A stretch of DNA of 64,000 nt, taken from contig JANJXV010000025.1 of NCBI GenBank assembly GCA_024803745.1, positions 19,282,610 to 19,346,609 of the forward strand, read 5' to 3'. Below are positions 21,725 to 35,356 of the stretch, one piece after another. Source of the stretch: Megascapheus bottae (lineage: Eukaryota > Chordata > Mammalia > Rodentia > Geomyidae). The notes under the pieces were generated by a model that was not told where the DNA came from, searched no databases, and worked only from the letters and a program-made list of their open reading frames with translations. Positions within the stretch are counted from its first letter, which is position 1. Each line of letters starts with the position of its first letter. A program made the translations under genes and the position numbers.

Positions 21725-22985
21725 ATTGATAATTTTTAAAGCAGATTATTTCTTAGCCTGATATTTCAGCCATTTCAGTATTTCTTAATTCATTTGAGGA
21801 GTTTTGAGAGAAGGCATACTGCCTATTTTTTGTTTGTTACTAGGTTGTGATTTGTGCATCTGTTGGTATGGCTATCTTTCAGTTTTGTTCGTTTGACTTC
21901 TTCGCAAGCAGTCTTCTCTTGGTGGCTCAGTGTTCGGTACCACTCATATTGGATAAAACAGCCTTCCATAACAGCAACAACTATGTGGTCACACAGTCAA
22001 TTGAAGGCTATACTCATCTTTGATTAGTGATCAATGTTAGGGCTGCAGTCACTTCAGAAGCTTCCCTTCTTTGATGCCTGGAGCCACTACTAGCCCAATG
22101 AACTTAGAGCCAATGGACTAGGGGGCTTTCTTCTTGTTCCATACTTTACCCTGTGCACCTGGCGCAACAAATGCCCAAGCCTAGAGTTCCTTTTCACCCT
22201 CTTCCCTTTCACCCTCTGTCCAAAGGATCAGACAGATAGCTGGGACCTTCCTGATCCTACCCTGTAGCGAGCCATCTTTTGGGAGGGAAGAGACTAGAAA
22301 TATTGTGGTCCTTTGGACTTGGGCTCAGAGCACTTGGCCCTGCCTTGTAGCAACCACTTCACAGGCAGGCTGAGATAGACCTTTCCTTTGGCTGAAGGCT
22401 TGTGTTAGGTCTTACATTTCTGCAATGTTTCATAAGCTTCCTCTCCTCACCATAGAGAGTAAATTCACAAAATCCCCTACTGTTCATAGCCTGAGTTCCC
22501 ACTGACAGACATCTCAGTGGAATCTGACCTGACCCTCCCATAACTGTCTTTCCTGGCTATGTCCCTTTCAACACTCTCAGGGTAGCTCCAGGCAATTGGT
22601 GATTGTTTTCATATCCACAGGCCCTATCTCTTTCCACATGGTACTTAACTGTATCTAAGAGATGTGAGGGGCCGTGAAATAATTTCTTTCCCAAAGCTTT
22701 CCTATCTCACAGGTGTCACAGTTGCACCAGATCTCTGCACAGATTAAGATTTGTGATAACTGATGACTTGTACTTCAGTTAGGTTCTGACATGTTGCAAG
22801 AGTGGCTTGGTTTACCTACCTCCCCCTACCTGCTTTCTTCTTGGCTTTCAGCTGCCCTGTTGCTCCCTTCGTTACTCAGGTCTGTACTTTGTTTCCCCAG
22901 CACTTCAGTATTTACTCAGTACATGGTGGAAGGTATTCTGTACATGCCTGTTCGATTTGATTGGTTTGTAGTGTTTTCAAAGTAT
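21725..22985 (-). mobile_element. Probable L1 5' region (ORF1 start/5' UTR), antisense
   Basis: It follows the ORF1 remnant in the expected antisense order, lacks SINEs and is noticeably GC-richer (22050-22900) than its surroundings. I cannot match it to a named subfamily, so this is inference from position. Confidence 0.4.
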
Positions 22986-22986
22986 T

Positions 22987-23192
22987 CTTTTTTTTTTTTT
23001 TTTTGCCAGTCCTAGGGCTTGAAGTCAGGGCCTGGAAACTGTCCTTGGTCACTTTTTGCTCAAGGGTAGTGCTCTGCCACCTGAGCCACAGCACCACTTG
23101 TGGCCTTTTCTGAATATGTGATACTGATGAATCGAACTCAGGGCTTTGTGCATACTAGGTGACACTCTACTGCTAGCTGCGCTCCTCAACCC
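22987..23192 (-). mobile_element. IDL-Geo-type SINE, diverged
   Basis: T-run, gccagtcctagggcttgaag, tgatgaatcgaactcaggg. Confidence 0.85.
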
Positions 23193-23234
23193 TAGTTCTT
23201 TTTTAATCTATTGTGTAGGTGTTTTTTTGGTTTT

Positions 23235-23570
23235 TTTGTTTTTTTTTGCAGGGGTGGTGGTGGTAGTACTGGGAATTGAACTCAGGGCCCCACACTTGAT
23301 AGGCAACTTCTCTGCTACTTAATTACTCCTTAAATTTAGCCCTCTTTGCTTTAGGTTATTTTTCTTATAGGGTGTTATATCTTTCTGGGCTAGCCATGGG
23401 CTGTAATCCTATGTGTGTCTTCCACACAGCTAGAATTAGAGGTATATATCACCATGCTGAGTTTTTTTTTTATTGAATTAGGAGTTTGATTAACTTTTGC
23501 CTAGGTTGAATATGAACTTCAGTCTTCCCAATCTCTACATTCCAGATATCTGGGATTAAAGCATGAGACG
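23235..23570 (-). mobile_element. Old ID/B1-like composite
   Basis: tactgggaattgaactcagg (ID-like), then B1-like agctagaattagaggtata and, after a second T-run, atctgggattaaagcatgag. Confidence 0.6.
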
Positions 23571-23781
23571 GGGGCCAGGAGCATGGTCTAGTGGTAAAAT
23601 GCTTACCTAGCATGCACAAAGCCCTGGGTTTGATTCCTCGGTGTTACATACACAGAAAAAGCCAGAAGTGGTGCTATAACTCAAGTGGTAGAGCACTAGC
23701 CTTGAGCAAAATAAAAGCTCGAGGACAGTGCCCAGGACCTGAGTTTAAGCCCCAGGACTGGCAAAAAAAAAAAGCATGAGA
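23558..23781 (+). mobile_element. IDL-Geo-type SINE with 11-bp target duplication
   Basis: Element 23570-23770; aaagcatgaga at 23558-23568 and 23771-23781. Confidence 0.88.
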
Positions 23782-23910
23782 TATTCTCAGCTGTGTAGTT
23801 GTATAGTTTTGTTTTTTCTTTTTAGTCATTTTCAAAAGTGGGATATTGAAGTATCCAACTAATAGTTTTTAGTTGTCTCTTTAATTCATGTATGCTTTAT
23901 ATATTTTGGC

Positions 23911-24145
23911 TCTCTGTTGTTTCTTTTTTTTTTTTTTTTTTTGCCAGTCCTGGGCTTGAGCTCAGGGCCTGAGCACTATCCTTGGACTTTCTCAAGGCTA
24001 GAGCTCTACCACTTGAGCCTCAGCACCACTTCTGGCTTTTTTTTTTTTTATATGTGGTACCGAGGAATCGAACCCGGGTCTTCATGCATGCTAAGGCAAG
24101 CACTTTAACCACTAGGCCAAACTCCCGGCCTCTCTGTTGTTTCTT
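23911..24145 (-). mobile_element. IDL-Geo-type SINE with perfect 15-bp target duplication
   Basis: Element 23926-24130; tctctgttgtttctt at 23911-23925 and 24131-24145. Confidence 0.93.
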
Positions 24146-24212
24146 ATGTATCAACTTTATCATTGTTAAGTCTTCATGGAGTGGCCCATTTATCTTAGAA
24201 ACTGTCTCTCTT

Positions 24213-24440
24213 AACCAGGCACAACTCATATCTGTAATCCTACCTACTCAAGAGGCTGAGATTGGAAATTTAGGTTCAAAGCCAGTATAGTCAGGAAAAT
24301 TCATGAGACTTATTTCAGGTAACCAGAAAAGGCCAAACTAGAGCTGTGACTCAAGTGGTAGTGTCAGCCTGGAGTAAAATCAATGCATGTACGATTTCAA
24401 GGCCCTGTGTTTAAGCCCCAGTTCTGTGTGCATGCACATA
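24213..24440 (+). mobile_element. B1/Geo-type SINE
   Basis: catatctgtaatcctaccta head and gactcaagtggtag right half; tail eroded. Confidence 0.8.
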
Positions 24441-24479
24441 CAGAAACAAACCAACAAACAAAAGATAGAAAAATAAAAG

Positions 24480-25990
24480 AAAAAGAGGATGCCTGCTTTT
24501 GGTTCTAGTAACAGTATTTGTCTTAGTCTGTTTTGTCAGATGTTGATACTGACACTTCAGTTCTCTGTGATTACTGTGTGTACTGGATAGTGTATCTTTT
24601 CTATCTTTTACTTCAAGTCTATTTAGTTCTGTGAATCTGAGTCTGTTTTCCCAGTTTCTCATTTTATCAGAGTGTGCAAACCATTTGCATTTAATGTAAT
24701 TACTAGCAAAGTAAGATTTGTATTTGCCTTTTTTGTGTAGGTGTTACATCTTCTGTGTTCTTACATTCTTTCATATTCCTGTATTTCTATATTCCTCTTT
24801 AATGTTAAATGGATGTTTTCTAAGATACTGTTTAAATTCCCATGTAATTCTTTTACCATATTTTTTGAGTTATATCTGTAGTAGGTGCCTCAGGGATTAT
24901 ATAGCTAATGCCTTAATTTCTAACAGGTTAGTTCAGATTCATAACAATTTAACTTTAAAAATGCTCAACTTAGGTTAAGACAGTATCCCAGTAAACCTAT
25001 TGTAAATTGAAAATACCATAAAATGCATTTAATAAACATAACCTATTGACCATGATAGCTTAGCCAAGAGTACACTCTGGATTATTGTTTTGTTTGCCCT
25101 TGTGATCGAGGGGCTGATTAGGAGCAGCAGTTCACAGCTGCTGCCCAGCTGGGAAAGAGCTGATCATGCTACCTATCACTGGTCTGAGAGGAGAGGAAAG
25201 CTCAGGGTAGTTTCCACAAAGTATGATCCATAAAAAGTAATCCTTTAAAATGTGTATCACTTCTGCACCATCATGAAATCTCAAAAAAATGTAAATTAAG
25301 AACCATCTCTATAAAAAATACCATGCTCTCATATAGTTCTATTACTTACTCATTTTTTGCTATTATATATAATATTTTTAAAAATTGGGTATACAATTTA
25401 GGTGTATAATTATTGATTTTTGCAGCTGTCTTTTAGGAGGAAATATTTTTAACTTGTTTTATATTTTTTATTCTATATATGCAATTACCTTTATTAATGC
25501 AGGTTGTATTTCTTATTGATTTGATTACTGCCTTTATAACTTAATCTGATATTCCTTCTATCTGATGGAGTACAGTTTATATCTCTTGTATGGTCAGCTA
25601 ATGAAAAATGCTTTCCATTTTTATTTATATGGAGATATCTTCATTTCTTCCTTCTATATTACAGTTTTTGTGGACATAGAATTGTTGAATATATTTTTCT
25701 TTCAGCTATTCACCCATGATCTTTCCCATTATGTGTGTGTTGCCATGCTTGATAGTAACACAAGATATTTGAGAACATAATTCAGTTTTCTTTATTTTTT
25801 TAAATCAGACTGGGTCTTCAACTGGCTTATCTTCATATCCCTTTACTCTTCTGCCTTTTCAATATGCTGGTGATCCTCTTTGTTGAAATTTTATTTCAGT
25901 TACTGTACTTTTCAACTAAAATTTTTCTATGACATGATTTTATCTTTCATTGAGAGCTTTGATTTGCAGGAATATCAGCTTCTTATACCT
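24480..25990 (-). mobile_element. Old L1 fragment (ORF2 5' part and ORF1 side), antisense
   Basis: ttttgtcagatgttgatact, accatttgcatttaatgtaa and gtggacatagaattgttgaa are in the order expected for a reversed old L1. No open frame remains. Confidence 0.6.
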
Positions 25991-26214
25991 TAGTTCTTTA
26001 CATATAGTTTCCTTTAGCTATTATATGTATAATATGTAATATATAATAATATAATATAGCATAATATTATGTGTCTCAAACCATACTTAAATATTCTAAC
26101 AAAATTTTGCTAGACTGCAACTACCATTTCTTTTCTTTCTTCTTGTTCGAATCCTACTTCTAGACAACTTTCTCTTCTATTATTTATTTTACTTTGATCT
26201 CACTTTTTTCTAAA

Positions 26215-26300
26215 TATTTACTGAGCACACTGAAACACTAGGGATACAAAGGTAAATAAGATTTGATCTCTGTCCCATCAGCTTATATTCTAGAAGTGAA
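26215..26300 (+). repeat. Ancient mammalian repeat fragment, family not assigned
   Basis: atttactgagcacactgaaa, ctagggatacaaaggtaaat and agcttatattctag are a common ancestral-repeat pattern; a second copy is at 39235-39350. Confidence 0.5.
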
Positions 26301-26386
26301 AGACAGAAGAAATTTACAGTTCAATCTCAGAGAGGGATAAAGCAGGACAGAGGATGACTAATAGAGCAGGTAGTGGATGGGATGGT

Positions 26387-27446
<1,060 letters not shown>

Positions 27447-27507
27447 TCATGTCCATGAAGTAGCTCAGAGAAAGTCATAGGGAAGAAGAGGCAGAGTACC
27501 AGCAAAT

Positions 27508-27683
27508 ATAAATGTTCAGTTCAAAACCAGCCCAGGCACTGAAGACCATGAGACTCCTATCTCCAATGAACCACCAGAAAACTGGAAGTGGCACTGTGGC
27601 TCAAGGGGCAGGGTGGTAGCCTTGAGCTGTAGAGCTCAGGGACAGCACTCAGGCCCAGAGTTCCAGCCCTCAACTGACCAATT
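27508..27683 (+). mobile_element. B1/Geo-type SINE, 5'-truncated, ending in a (TCTG)n(TCTA)n tract
   Basis: gttcaaaaccagcccaggca to cagagttccagccct, followed by a 34-bp tetranucleotide run (27684-27717). Confidence 0.83.
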
Positions 27684-27684
27684 A

Positions 27685-27717
<33 letters not shown>

Positions 27718-28507
27718 GTTCCAAAGAATCTGCAAGTTTGACAAAATCAGAGCCCAAAAAGTAGGCCAATGATGAGAAAACCTGATAGTGGACAGGAGCC
27801 TAGACCGTAAGAAGTTTAGGTTTTAGTTCACATTTATTAGGAAACCATTGAAAAGCTTTAAATGGAAGGGTTTTATGATATGCTTTCTTATTGACTGAAA
27901 ACCTAAATCCATTTAGTAAGTATACAAGTATTTAGGTAACTACTATGAAACAGAAGTGTTCCCTCCACCCAAAACAAAAAACTTATGATAAATAACTTTT
28001 TATCTTTTTAACTATTAGAAACTAAAATTTTTGCTTATGGTTCCTGATTACAGTTTTGTTGACTTGAATAATAATGGTCATTTTCAGGCAAATGTTAGAA
28101 CTAATATGACAGTAATGTTTCTCATTCATTTAATACACATCTGTATTTGCCATAGTGCAAGATACTACTTCATGTTTTAGTCTCTGTATTAGGATAAACG
28201 TAGACATTTTAGCCTACTTACCTGAAAAGGAGGGCCCTAATCTATCAACAAACTATGTAGTGGAGCAGGGGTTTGGCAAATTTACTAGCAGTCTTCCTCT
28301 TGTTCCCCATGGTGGATAGTGGCACGCAGTGACATAACTGATCACAGAGCAGAGGGCAAGCAGATCACAGAGAGCAAACCAGTGACCTGGAATCCTGAGC
28401 AACATGTTCAAACACCATAGCTCCTCAGGTGAATTTGTCTCCAAATGCCTTGGAGACCAAATATCAGTTGATAATACATTGAGGCATTGGTGATGTTTTT
28501 GTTTTTG

Positions 28508-28631
28508 TTGGTCCTAGGGCTTGAACTCTGGGCCTGGGCACTGTCCCTAAGCTCTTCAGCTCAAAGGCTACTGCTCTACCACTTTGAACCACAGCAACGT
28601 TTCCAGTTTTATGGAGATTAATTGGAGATAG
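28508..28631 (-). mobile_element. B1/Geo-type SINE, right half
   Basis: ggtcctagggcttgaactct to attaattggagatag; cut off by the next SINE. Confidence 0.75.
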
Positions 28632-28748
28632 TTTTTTTTTTTTTTCCTTTTTGTGCTGGTCCTGGAGCTTGAACTCAGAGCCTGTACACTGTCCCTGAAC
28701 TTTTTTTGCTCAAGGCCATTGCTCTGTCACTTAAGTTCCACGTCCAGC

Positions 28749-28750
<2 letters not shown>

Positions 28751-28839
<89 letters not shown>

Positions 28840-28942
28840 GGGGGGGAGGGAGAGACAGAGAGAGAGAGACAGAGAGACAGAGAGAGAGAGAGGGAGGGAG
28901 GGAGAGGGAGAGAGAAGGAGAGAGAGTGTGTGTGTGTGTGTG
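28751..28942 (+). repeat. (GT)n(GA)n(GGGA)n(GT)n compound microsatellite
   Basis: About 190 bp, purine-rich on the + strand in the middle and flanked on both sides by GT runs. It lies at the poly(A) end of the inner SINE. Confidence 0.95.
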
Positions 28943-29102
28943 TCCTGGGCTTGAGCTCAGGGCCTGATCACTGTCCTTGGACTTTCTCAAGGCTAGAGCT
29001 CTACCACTTGAGCCACAGCACCACTTCTGGCATTTTTTTATGTATGTGGTACTGAGGAATCGAACCCCGGTCTTCGTGCATGCTAGGCAAGATTCCTGGC
29101 TC
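28943..29102 (-). mobile_element. IDL-Geo-type SINE nested in another SINE, end-truncated
   Basis: cctgggcttgagctcagggc to gtgcatgctaggcaag; the last part of the left monomer is missing. Confidence 0.82.
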
Positions 29103-29637
29103 AGAAGTCCAGCTTTTTGCTGACTTAACTGGAGATAGTCTTAAGGACTTTCCCTTCCTTGAGCTGGCTTCAAAACTGTGATCGATCTTAATCTCCTTTG
29201 TAGCTAGAACTACAGGTGTGAGCCACTGGCACCCAGCTGAGGGACAGTTTTTAAGTACAAGAAGTTCACATATGATTCTTCAGGGGAAAGTTTTAGATAT
29301 TTACCTTTAGGAGAATTCAAAGATTCATATCTTTTCTGAGCTCTGCTATCTGTTAAATAAATTTGACTCATCAGTAATCCTTTCTAGCACTATTTGATGA
29401 TATAGTGATTTTAAGAGGCTTTTTAAAATATTTATGCCTATATACTTCAATAATACGTAAATATCTAGTTATACTTCATCTGGACAATATCAAAATAAAC
29501 TAAAACCCAATTTTACCTGACATATGCAATATAAAAAAAAGAGAAAACCATATTCTTACAATGAATACACAGAGGACGAGCCCAGTATAATGTTCTAGTA
29601 ACTTCATTTGTCACAATCTATGTATTTGTTTCTACAG

Positions 29638-29699
29638 GGGGATCTTTGGATGTATATAGGAAAATTCCAGAGCATGTCCTTGGAAGAATTGCAGTAGCA
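29638..29699 (+). CDS. MAP2K5: MAP2K5 exon, alpha-D/alpha-E region (about residues 246-266)
   Basis: The 62-nt exon follows gtttctacag and ends before gtaagtatat. Joined to the previous base it reads GGSLDVYRKIPEHVLGRIAV followed by A. GGSLD is the MEK hinge/alpha-D motif. Human MEK5, from memory, has methionine where this has isoleucine in RKIPEH, a conservative change. The exon enters in phase 1 and leaves in phase 0. It sits alone between a 14.3-kb and a 5.4-kb intron. Confidence 0.95.
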
Positions 29700-31954
29700 G
29701 TAAGTATATGACCTCTGTATTAGAAAATTTTCATAATTTAATCTTAACTCTATTCTTATATCCTCAGAATGTTTTCCTTTATTCTGAGTTGGTTGGCATG
29801 TCTTTCTTACCTTTCTTCTGGTTTTTTTTTCTTTTCTTTTTTTCATAAGGTGACTCTCAGCATAGTCACCTGACATCCCTTAAGCTCAGCAGTACTGACC
29901 TGTTCTAGTACCCTGTGTTCATAGGGATCTTAGTGCTAAGGTTGACACATAGAATTTCTAGTTTTTCAGAAAGAAAATGGTTGGCAACATATTTCTTTAT
30001 GGTTATTGACATGATTAAGAAAATTTTAAAACTTAAATTATTAAAACAGTCTACAAAAAAAGATTATTTTTAGTCTTAAATGTTTTTGCTTTCATTTTGT
30101 GCTCTTTGTGATTAAATGGTTATCAGTTGTCTGTAGGAACATGCTCCTTTTGTGACTAAAATCAGTTATCCCACTTTTTGAATTTTCTAATAAGAAGATA
30201 AAATATTTGGATTATAATTATCAGATTATATAGATTAAAATATATCAGATTATATAAATTACTATATGTGTTTCAGATTTAAAATTTGGAATGACATGGG
30301 CTTAAGTGTTTTAAGAGAAGTCATTGGGTGGTTAATATTAAGCAATTGCTAAACCAAACGTACTCTGATAACTTAATGTAGTTTAATGCAGAACAAAGTG
30401 ATTATATCATGTACCATTTAATTAAATGGCTTATTTTCACATTCATTATACATCAAACTGACAACTCAAATTCTTTAATCCAACGTGGACACTTATTTAG
30501 TCTTAGTTCATTGTAATTCACAGCTTTCCTTTTTTCTTTCCAATTACTAGTGTGAACTGCCTAGGATGATTGGAACTTTCTTTTCTGATGCTGTTGTTGC
30601 CAAATAGCTTCTAATCTACATGTGGAGGCAGATTAGTTTAGTTTGAAATTTGAGTACTTAAATCATTATTTTAGATGAAAATAAAAATGTTTCATTTCCT
30701 CATCTATTCTCAGAGGGATAAATGCTTTGTGGCTTTTGGCAGTTTTGCTTCTAAAGTTTAATAACCTGTATATAAAGGGTGAAAAAAGGCAAGGAACCAG
30801 TTGAGAAAAAAAAATACGTTCAAGTTGTGTATTCTCAGTTATCTATTGAACTTAGCAAAAATGGAAATCTGCCTTCTTCAATAAAGAAGCATGTTCTTCC
30901 TAGACTTCATAAATCTTGCCTCCCTCTCACGCAGGGCATCCTGACAAGGCCACTGGCTTTTCAATTCTATTTGAGTTGGAAGACTGTGAAGTGAATGGAG
31001 TCAGCTGACAAAATCCAACCCACTTTAAATATAGGGCTTGCCTATTGGGTAATTGAAAATATGACCAAAAAAAAAATAGGTCAGTGAAAGACATTAAAGA
31101 GAAGTGCCAATTCCATGTCATCATTTACATTTGTACATATATAAGGATACACATGTACACACACACACACACACAAAATTTTTGTTTTTTCTTCTAAATT
31201 GTATCTGATTTCTCCAGCTTTTGTCCTTCCAGTAAGAATGCATATGGCTGAAGTAGAAGTGCTTTTCTTCTTCCACTTTGTAAATGATGCGTGTGTCTTA
31301 AACTTGCTTAGTGCCTCCAAAATATATTTTTGTGCATAATCTGAACAGGCACCAAGCTTGGACGCTGTTTTTTGTAGCTGACAAACACAGCTTGGCACAA
31401 GGCTTATGCCTGTTGCTAGGAGGGTTTTATCAGTCATAGTAAGACTAGTAAATTGGAGGATTGTAGGTCATGGTTTCTAAAATACACACTCAAGCAGCTT
31501 GGTGGAGTCCTTTGCGAATGTTTCTCATAGTGTCCCAAAATGGCATTACCATCTTCCCCTTCAGTTTCTTCAATGAGGTCAAAAAGCACATGAATATTGT
31601 TATAGCTCTTGCCATGTCTAAAGCTGTAGAATCAAAAAGTAGGAAATTGTTGTATGTTGAATATTTCCAGAGTCAATCATTGTTGAATGCCTAAATATAA
31701 CTATTATGTCATCTAGTATTACATCAACTCTACAAAATATGGATTATTGAACTATGGTATGCCAAATTGAGTTTAGAGAAAAGTTTAAATAGCTTGTTTA
31801 GTTAATTTAAACAGAATTCTGTATGATTTCAGGCTCATTACTCTTTCATTCTGAGAAAAAAAATACAGGGAGGAATAAAAGGGAGAACTGGGTTAAAAAG
31901 AGAAAAATGAACAATAATGGAGTAAAATTGCTTTAGATGCTTCCCCTCTGCCCC

Positions 31955-32078
31955 TCTTTTCTTTGAGATGGGATCTTATGTAGCCTTTGTGTGCTGTTGT
32001 CAAACCCCTGGCTTAAGCAGTCCATCTCCACCTATGAGTACAGTCTTCAGGCGTGTACCATCCATCATGCCCAACTTT
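31955..32078 (-). mobile_element. Old B1-like monomer
   Basis: gagatgggatcttatgtagc, caaacccctggcttaagcag and catcatgcccaac fit a reversed B1/Alu-like unit. Confidence 0.6.
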
Positions 32079-33611
32079 CAGATTGGTTTCATGTCTTATA
32101 ACCGTGAGTTATCTCTTCCTCTCCAAGTTAATGTTATTTTACAGGTTCTAATAACCGGTGTGTAAGACAATTTCATAGTTCCAAGCTTCCTCGTAGACTG
32201 GACCCTTTTCAGCTTTCATAAGATATGTTTCAAACTTTCTCTCATAGGATGTATGGAAAGAATATTTTTTCCTTGAAGAAATTCATGTAAACTAACTTAT
32301 TTCTGCCTCTTAAACATGCTCCTGATTTTTTAATTCACTACCCATATGACTCTGGTCTCCTGTAAAGAATAACACCAATCTGCCTTTCCCTAGCACCTAG
32401 CACATTTTATTTTTCCTCTCATTTCTCAAGAGTGACATTGTGTACTGTATTTTGAGTGCTAATGTTGACTGAAGTTGTCCCTGAAAGATGTGCACTTGAC
32501 ATGTCAAGGAATGAGTGATTGACAGCACATATAAGTATTTTTTGTGTCAAGGTTTTGTCAATTCCTTGTTGTGAACCAAACCTACTGAATACCAATAATG
32601 CTCTCTAGATTTTCAATAGACAGATTTCTGTTTCCAGGGTGTACTGGTACTAATATGCTTTGACAAAGGTGTAGTATTTTCTTCTTTAAATCTCTTTAAA
32701 AAAGGTATAATTTTAGAAAATACCATAAAAATCAGTACTGTGTTTGTTTTACCTGACAATCTAAATATCTTGGGATTGTATTCCCTTCACTTCCTTCCAC
32801 CTACTTCCTGCCTGCCTGCCTTCCTGTCCTTGTATATGTGGTTTTTGACCATTTTCTGTTGAACCAGTTAATAACATACTATCTGTAACACAGTATATTG
32901 TATATGACTCAGCTTCTCAGTTGAGATGTTTAACCATATTTCCTCTCAACACAGAAGATCATTGCTTCCATGCTAAATAAAGTAAACTCCTACTATGACA
33001 AAGTTTTTTTATTGTTGATGTTATTTTTTAATATTTAAAGCTATTTTATTTACTCTTGTGATAAAATTTTCATTAATATATTTATTTTAAACTATATTGT
33101 AATTTTTATTGACACAGTAATATGTATCATGACTTATCAATACATGTATACAGTATAACATTATTATTTTCTTTTTACATCTTATTGTTCAGAACATGTG
33201 TTTTTATTGTAATGTTAGTTGTTCCTAAATCTAGACGATATCATTTGGTGCAGACTTTATACTTTCTCTTAAATAAACATTTAATGGAATTAATCATTCT
33301 ATGTTAACTACTCTTCCAAATGCCTTCTACTGTGAGAACAATTAAAATGGGCTAGCCTCATCCACTCAGCAGTATTACATAAACCACTCAGTCACTTCTC
33401 CTGGTAGGTCTTCTTGTCTTCATAGCCCAGACTCATCTCAAACTCTCTGTAATGTGGGGTGCTTTTAAAAACTTTTAGTAAGTTTTGAGTCATTGTGGTT
33501 AGTTTGATGCCTCTAATTACAAAGTCTATTTAAATTTTAAATTAATAATTCCTGTGCACACAAAGCCAATAATTGTGAATAAAACACATGTATCTTGTTG
33601 TAAAACTTTTT

Positions 33612-33788
33612 TTAGTCCAATCCTAGGCTTGAGCTCAGGTCCTGAGCACTGTCCTTGCGTGTTCCATAAAGCTAGAGCCCTACCACTTGAACCACAGCAC
33701 CCCTTCCAGTTTTTTCTATGTATGTTACCAAGGAATCGAACCCAGGGCTTTGTGCAAGCACTCTAACACTAGGTCCAACTCCCAGTCC
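33612..33788 (-). mobile_element. IDL-Geo-type SINE
   Basis: agtccaatcctaggcttgag to aacactaggtccaactccca; taaaac(t/a)(t/g)ttttt-like flanks. Confidence 0.85.
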
Positions 33789-33834
33789 CTAAAACAGTTT
33801 TTATATGACGATTTTGAAAGCTGTATAAAAATTT

Positions 33835-33897
33835 TGATGCTGAGGAACAAACCCTGAACAAGTGTGTACCGCAGAGCCACAGCCCCAGCCTGTGAAG
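33835..33897 (-). mobile_element. Old ID-like fragment
   Basis: gaggaacaaaccctgaacaa and cgcagagccacagccccagcc. Confidence 0.5.
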
Positions 33898-34173
33898 GCT
33901 TTTCTACATAGAAGTAGCACCTGTAACTTGTTTCCTTAGAGTCTTTGAAACATTTTTTCCATTTGTATTTTATGTGACTATTCTTAACTCAGGCTACTGA
34001 AGAAAAAAATTGCAGTTAAATTACATATTAATATTTTTTTCATTTCATTTCCTTGACTGGCACCACAAGTATTGTTTTCATAACTCTTCTGTTTATGTGC
34101 TTTGCACCAACTAGATCATTTTGATGTGTATCGTTCTTTCCTAGAATAGTAGATTTAACAGGGTTATGAGGTA

Positions 34174-34510
34174 TTTGTTTTTGTTGTTTTTCTAATACTA
34201 GAGTTTGAACTCAGGGCCTTGTACTTGTCTGGAAAGCATCTTACCACATGAGCCACATCCATAACCCTTTTGCTTTAGTTATTTTTCAGATACGGTCTTA
34301 TGCTTTTTGCCTCAGATGGCTTGAGACTACAATCCTCTTACCCATTCTTCCTTACTAGCTGAGATTACATTTATGAACCATCATGCCCAGCTTATTCTTT
34401 GGGTCAATGTCTTGGTAATGTTTTTATCCCAGACTGTCCTCGAACCCTTATACTCCTGTCCTCGCCTCCTAAATGCCTAGAATTACAGATACAAATCACT
34501 ATACCTTGCC
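34174..34510 (-). mobile_element. Old ID plus double B1-like composite
   Basis: ID-like gagtttgaactcagggcctt, then two B1-like units ending gattacatttatgaaccatc and aattacagatacaaatcact. Confidence 0.6.
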
Positions 34511-34805
34511 AAAAAATATTTTTAGGAATCTTTTTCTTTTGAGATTATACTTTCAGAAAAGTCTTAAACAATCCAAATAATTCCTCCACATGTTTTACAC
34601 ATGTTTCCAAGTTCTCTTTAAGAGTATATGGCTTTCCCAAATCTGCATACATTTTGCATATACATAAAGTTATTTTTTTCACGTGGCATACTTCAGAAGA
34701 TACTTGAAAGATAACTAAGAAAGAATGTTTGATTTTATATTTGCTGTCTCCACAAAGTGTGACATGGGGATAGGATGTGTACAATAAGTGCTTGAAAGTT
34801 TTAAA

Positions 34806-35037
34806 GAAAAAATAAGATTAGCCAGGAGTTTGGCCTAGTGGTAGAGTGCTTGCCTAGCATGCACAAAGACCCAGGTTTGATTCCTTGGTATCACATACTT
34901 AGAAAAAGCCGGAAGTGGTGCTGAGGTTCAAGTGGTAGAGCTCTAGCCTTGAGAAAAATCCAAGGACAGTGCTCAGGCCCTGAGCTTAAGCCCGGGACTG
35001 GCAAAAAGAAAAAAAGAAGAAAGAAAAAATAAGATTA
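34806..35037 (+). mobile_element. IDL-Geo-type SINE with perfect 15-bp target duplication
   Basis: Element 34821-35022; gaaaaaataagatta at 34806-34820 and 35023-35037. It ends only about 70 bp before a MAP2K5 acceptor. Confidence 0.93.
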
Positions 35038-35107
35038 ATAAATATGTTTAGCAGTGGAAAGTTCTGTATAAAACCATAATTATACTTTTTTTCTTTTACA
35101 AATTTAG

Positions 35108-35156
35108 GTTGTTAAAGGCCTTACATATTTGTGGAGTTTAAAGATTTTACACAGAG
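35108..35156 (+). CDS. MAP2K5: MAP2K5 exon leading into the catalytic loop (about residues 267-283)
   Basis: The 49-nt exon is bounded by acaaatttag and gtatgt and encodes VVKGLTYLWSLKILHR plus the first base of the catalytic aspartate codon. The HR of the HRD motif is here; the D is completed by the next exon, 23 kb downstream. The intron therefore splits the codon of the catalytic base, Asp283 by human numbering. The acceptor is somewhat weak, with AAA interrupting the pyrimidine tract just before tttag. Confidence 0.95.
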
Positions 35157-35356
35157 GTATGTATTGGGTTCCAAGCTATGACTTCATTTGGGGTGAGGGT
35201 ATCACTCTAAAGTCTGGATAAATGATCTAACCTTGCATCCAGCTGATACAGTTGATAGTAAACTGTCATTTTTTTGTGTTCTTGTTTCTCCTTTCCTTGT
35301 TTCTTGCTGTTACCTGATTATAAAGGTTGTTAGTGTATTTTTGTGAATGACAGTTA

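Larger units (their letters stand above)
28632..29238 (-). mobile_element. B1/Geo-type SINE split by a microsatellite and an IDL-Geo SINE
   Basis: Parts at 28632-28751 and 29103-29238 rejoin at gtccagctt (28743-28751 and 29106-29114), which looks like the target duplication of the inner insertion. Confidence 0.78.
29700..35107 (+). other. MAP2K5: MAP2K5 intron, 5.4 kb, repeat-poor
   Basis: 29880-31930 and 32080-33600 contain no SINE or L1 that I can recognise, only short AT-rich runs and a small (CA)n at 31157-31175. Repeats cluster in the last 1.5 kb. Confidence 0.8.

Noticed and set aside
22050..22900. GC-richer block as a CpG-island promoter
   Set aside because: Few CpG dinucleotides, and its position after an antisense L1 ORF1 remnant fits an L1 5' region better.
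28653..29055. Open frames of about 100 codons rich in Arg-Glu or Ser-Leu
   Set aside because: They are translations of the (GT)n(GA)n microsatellite and SINE sequence, not proteins.
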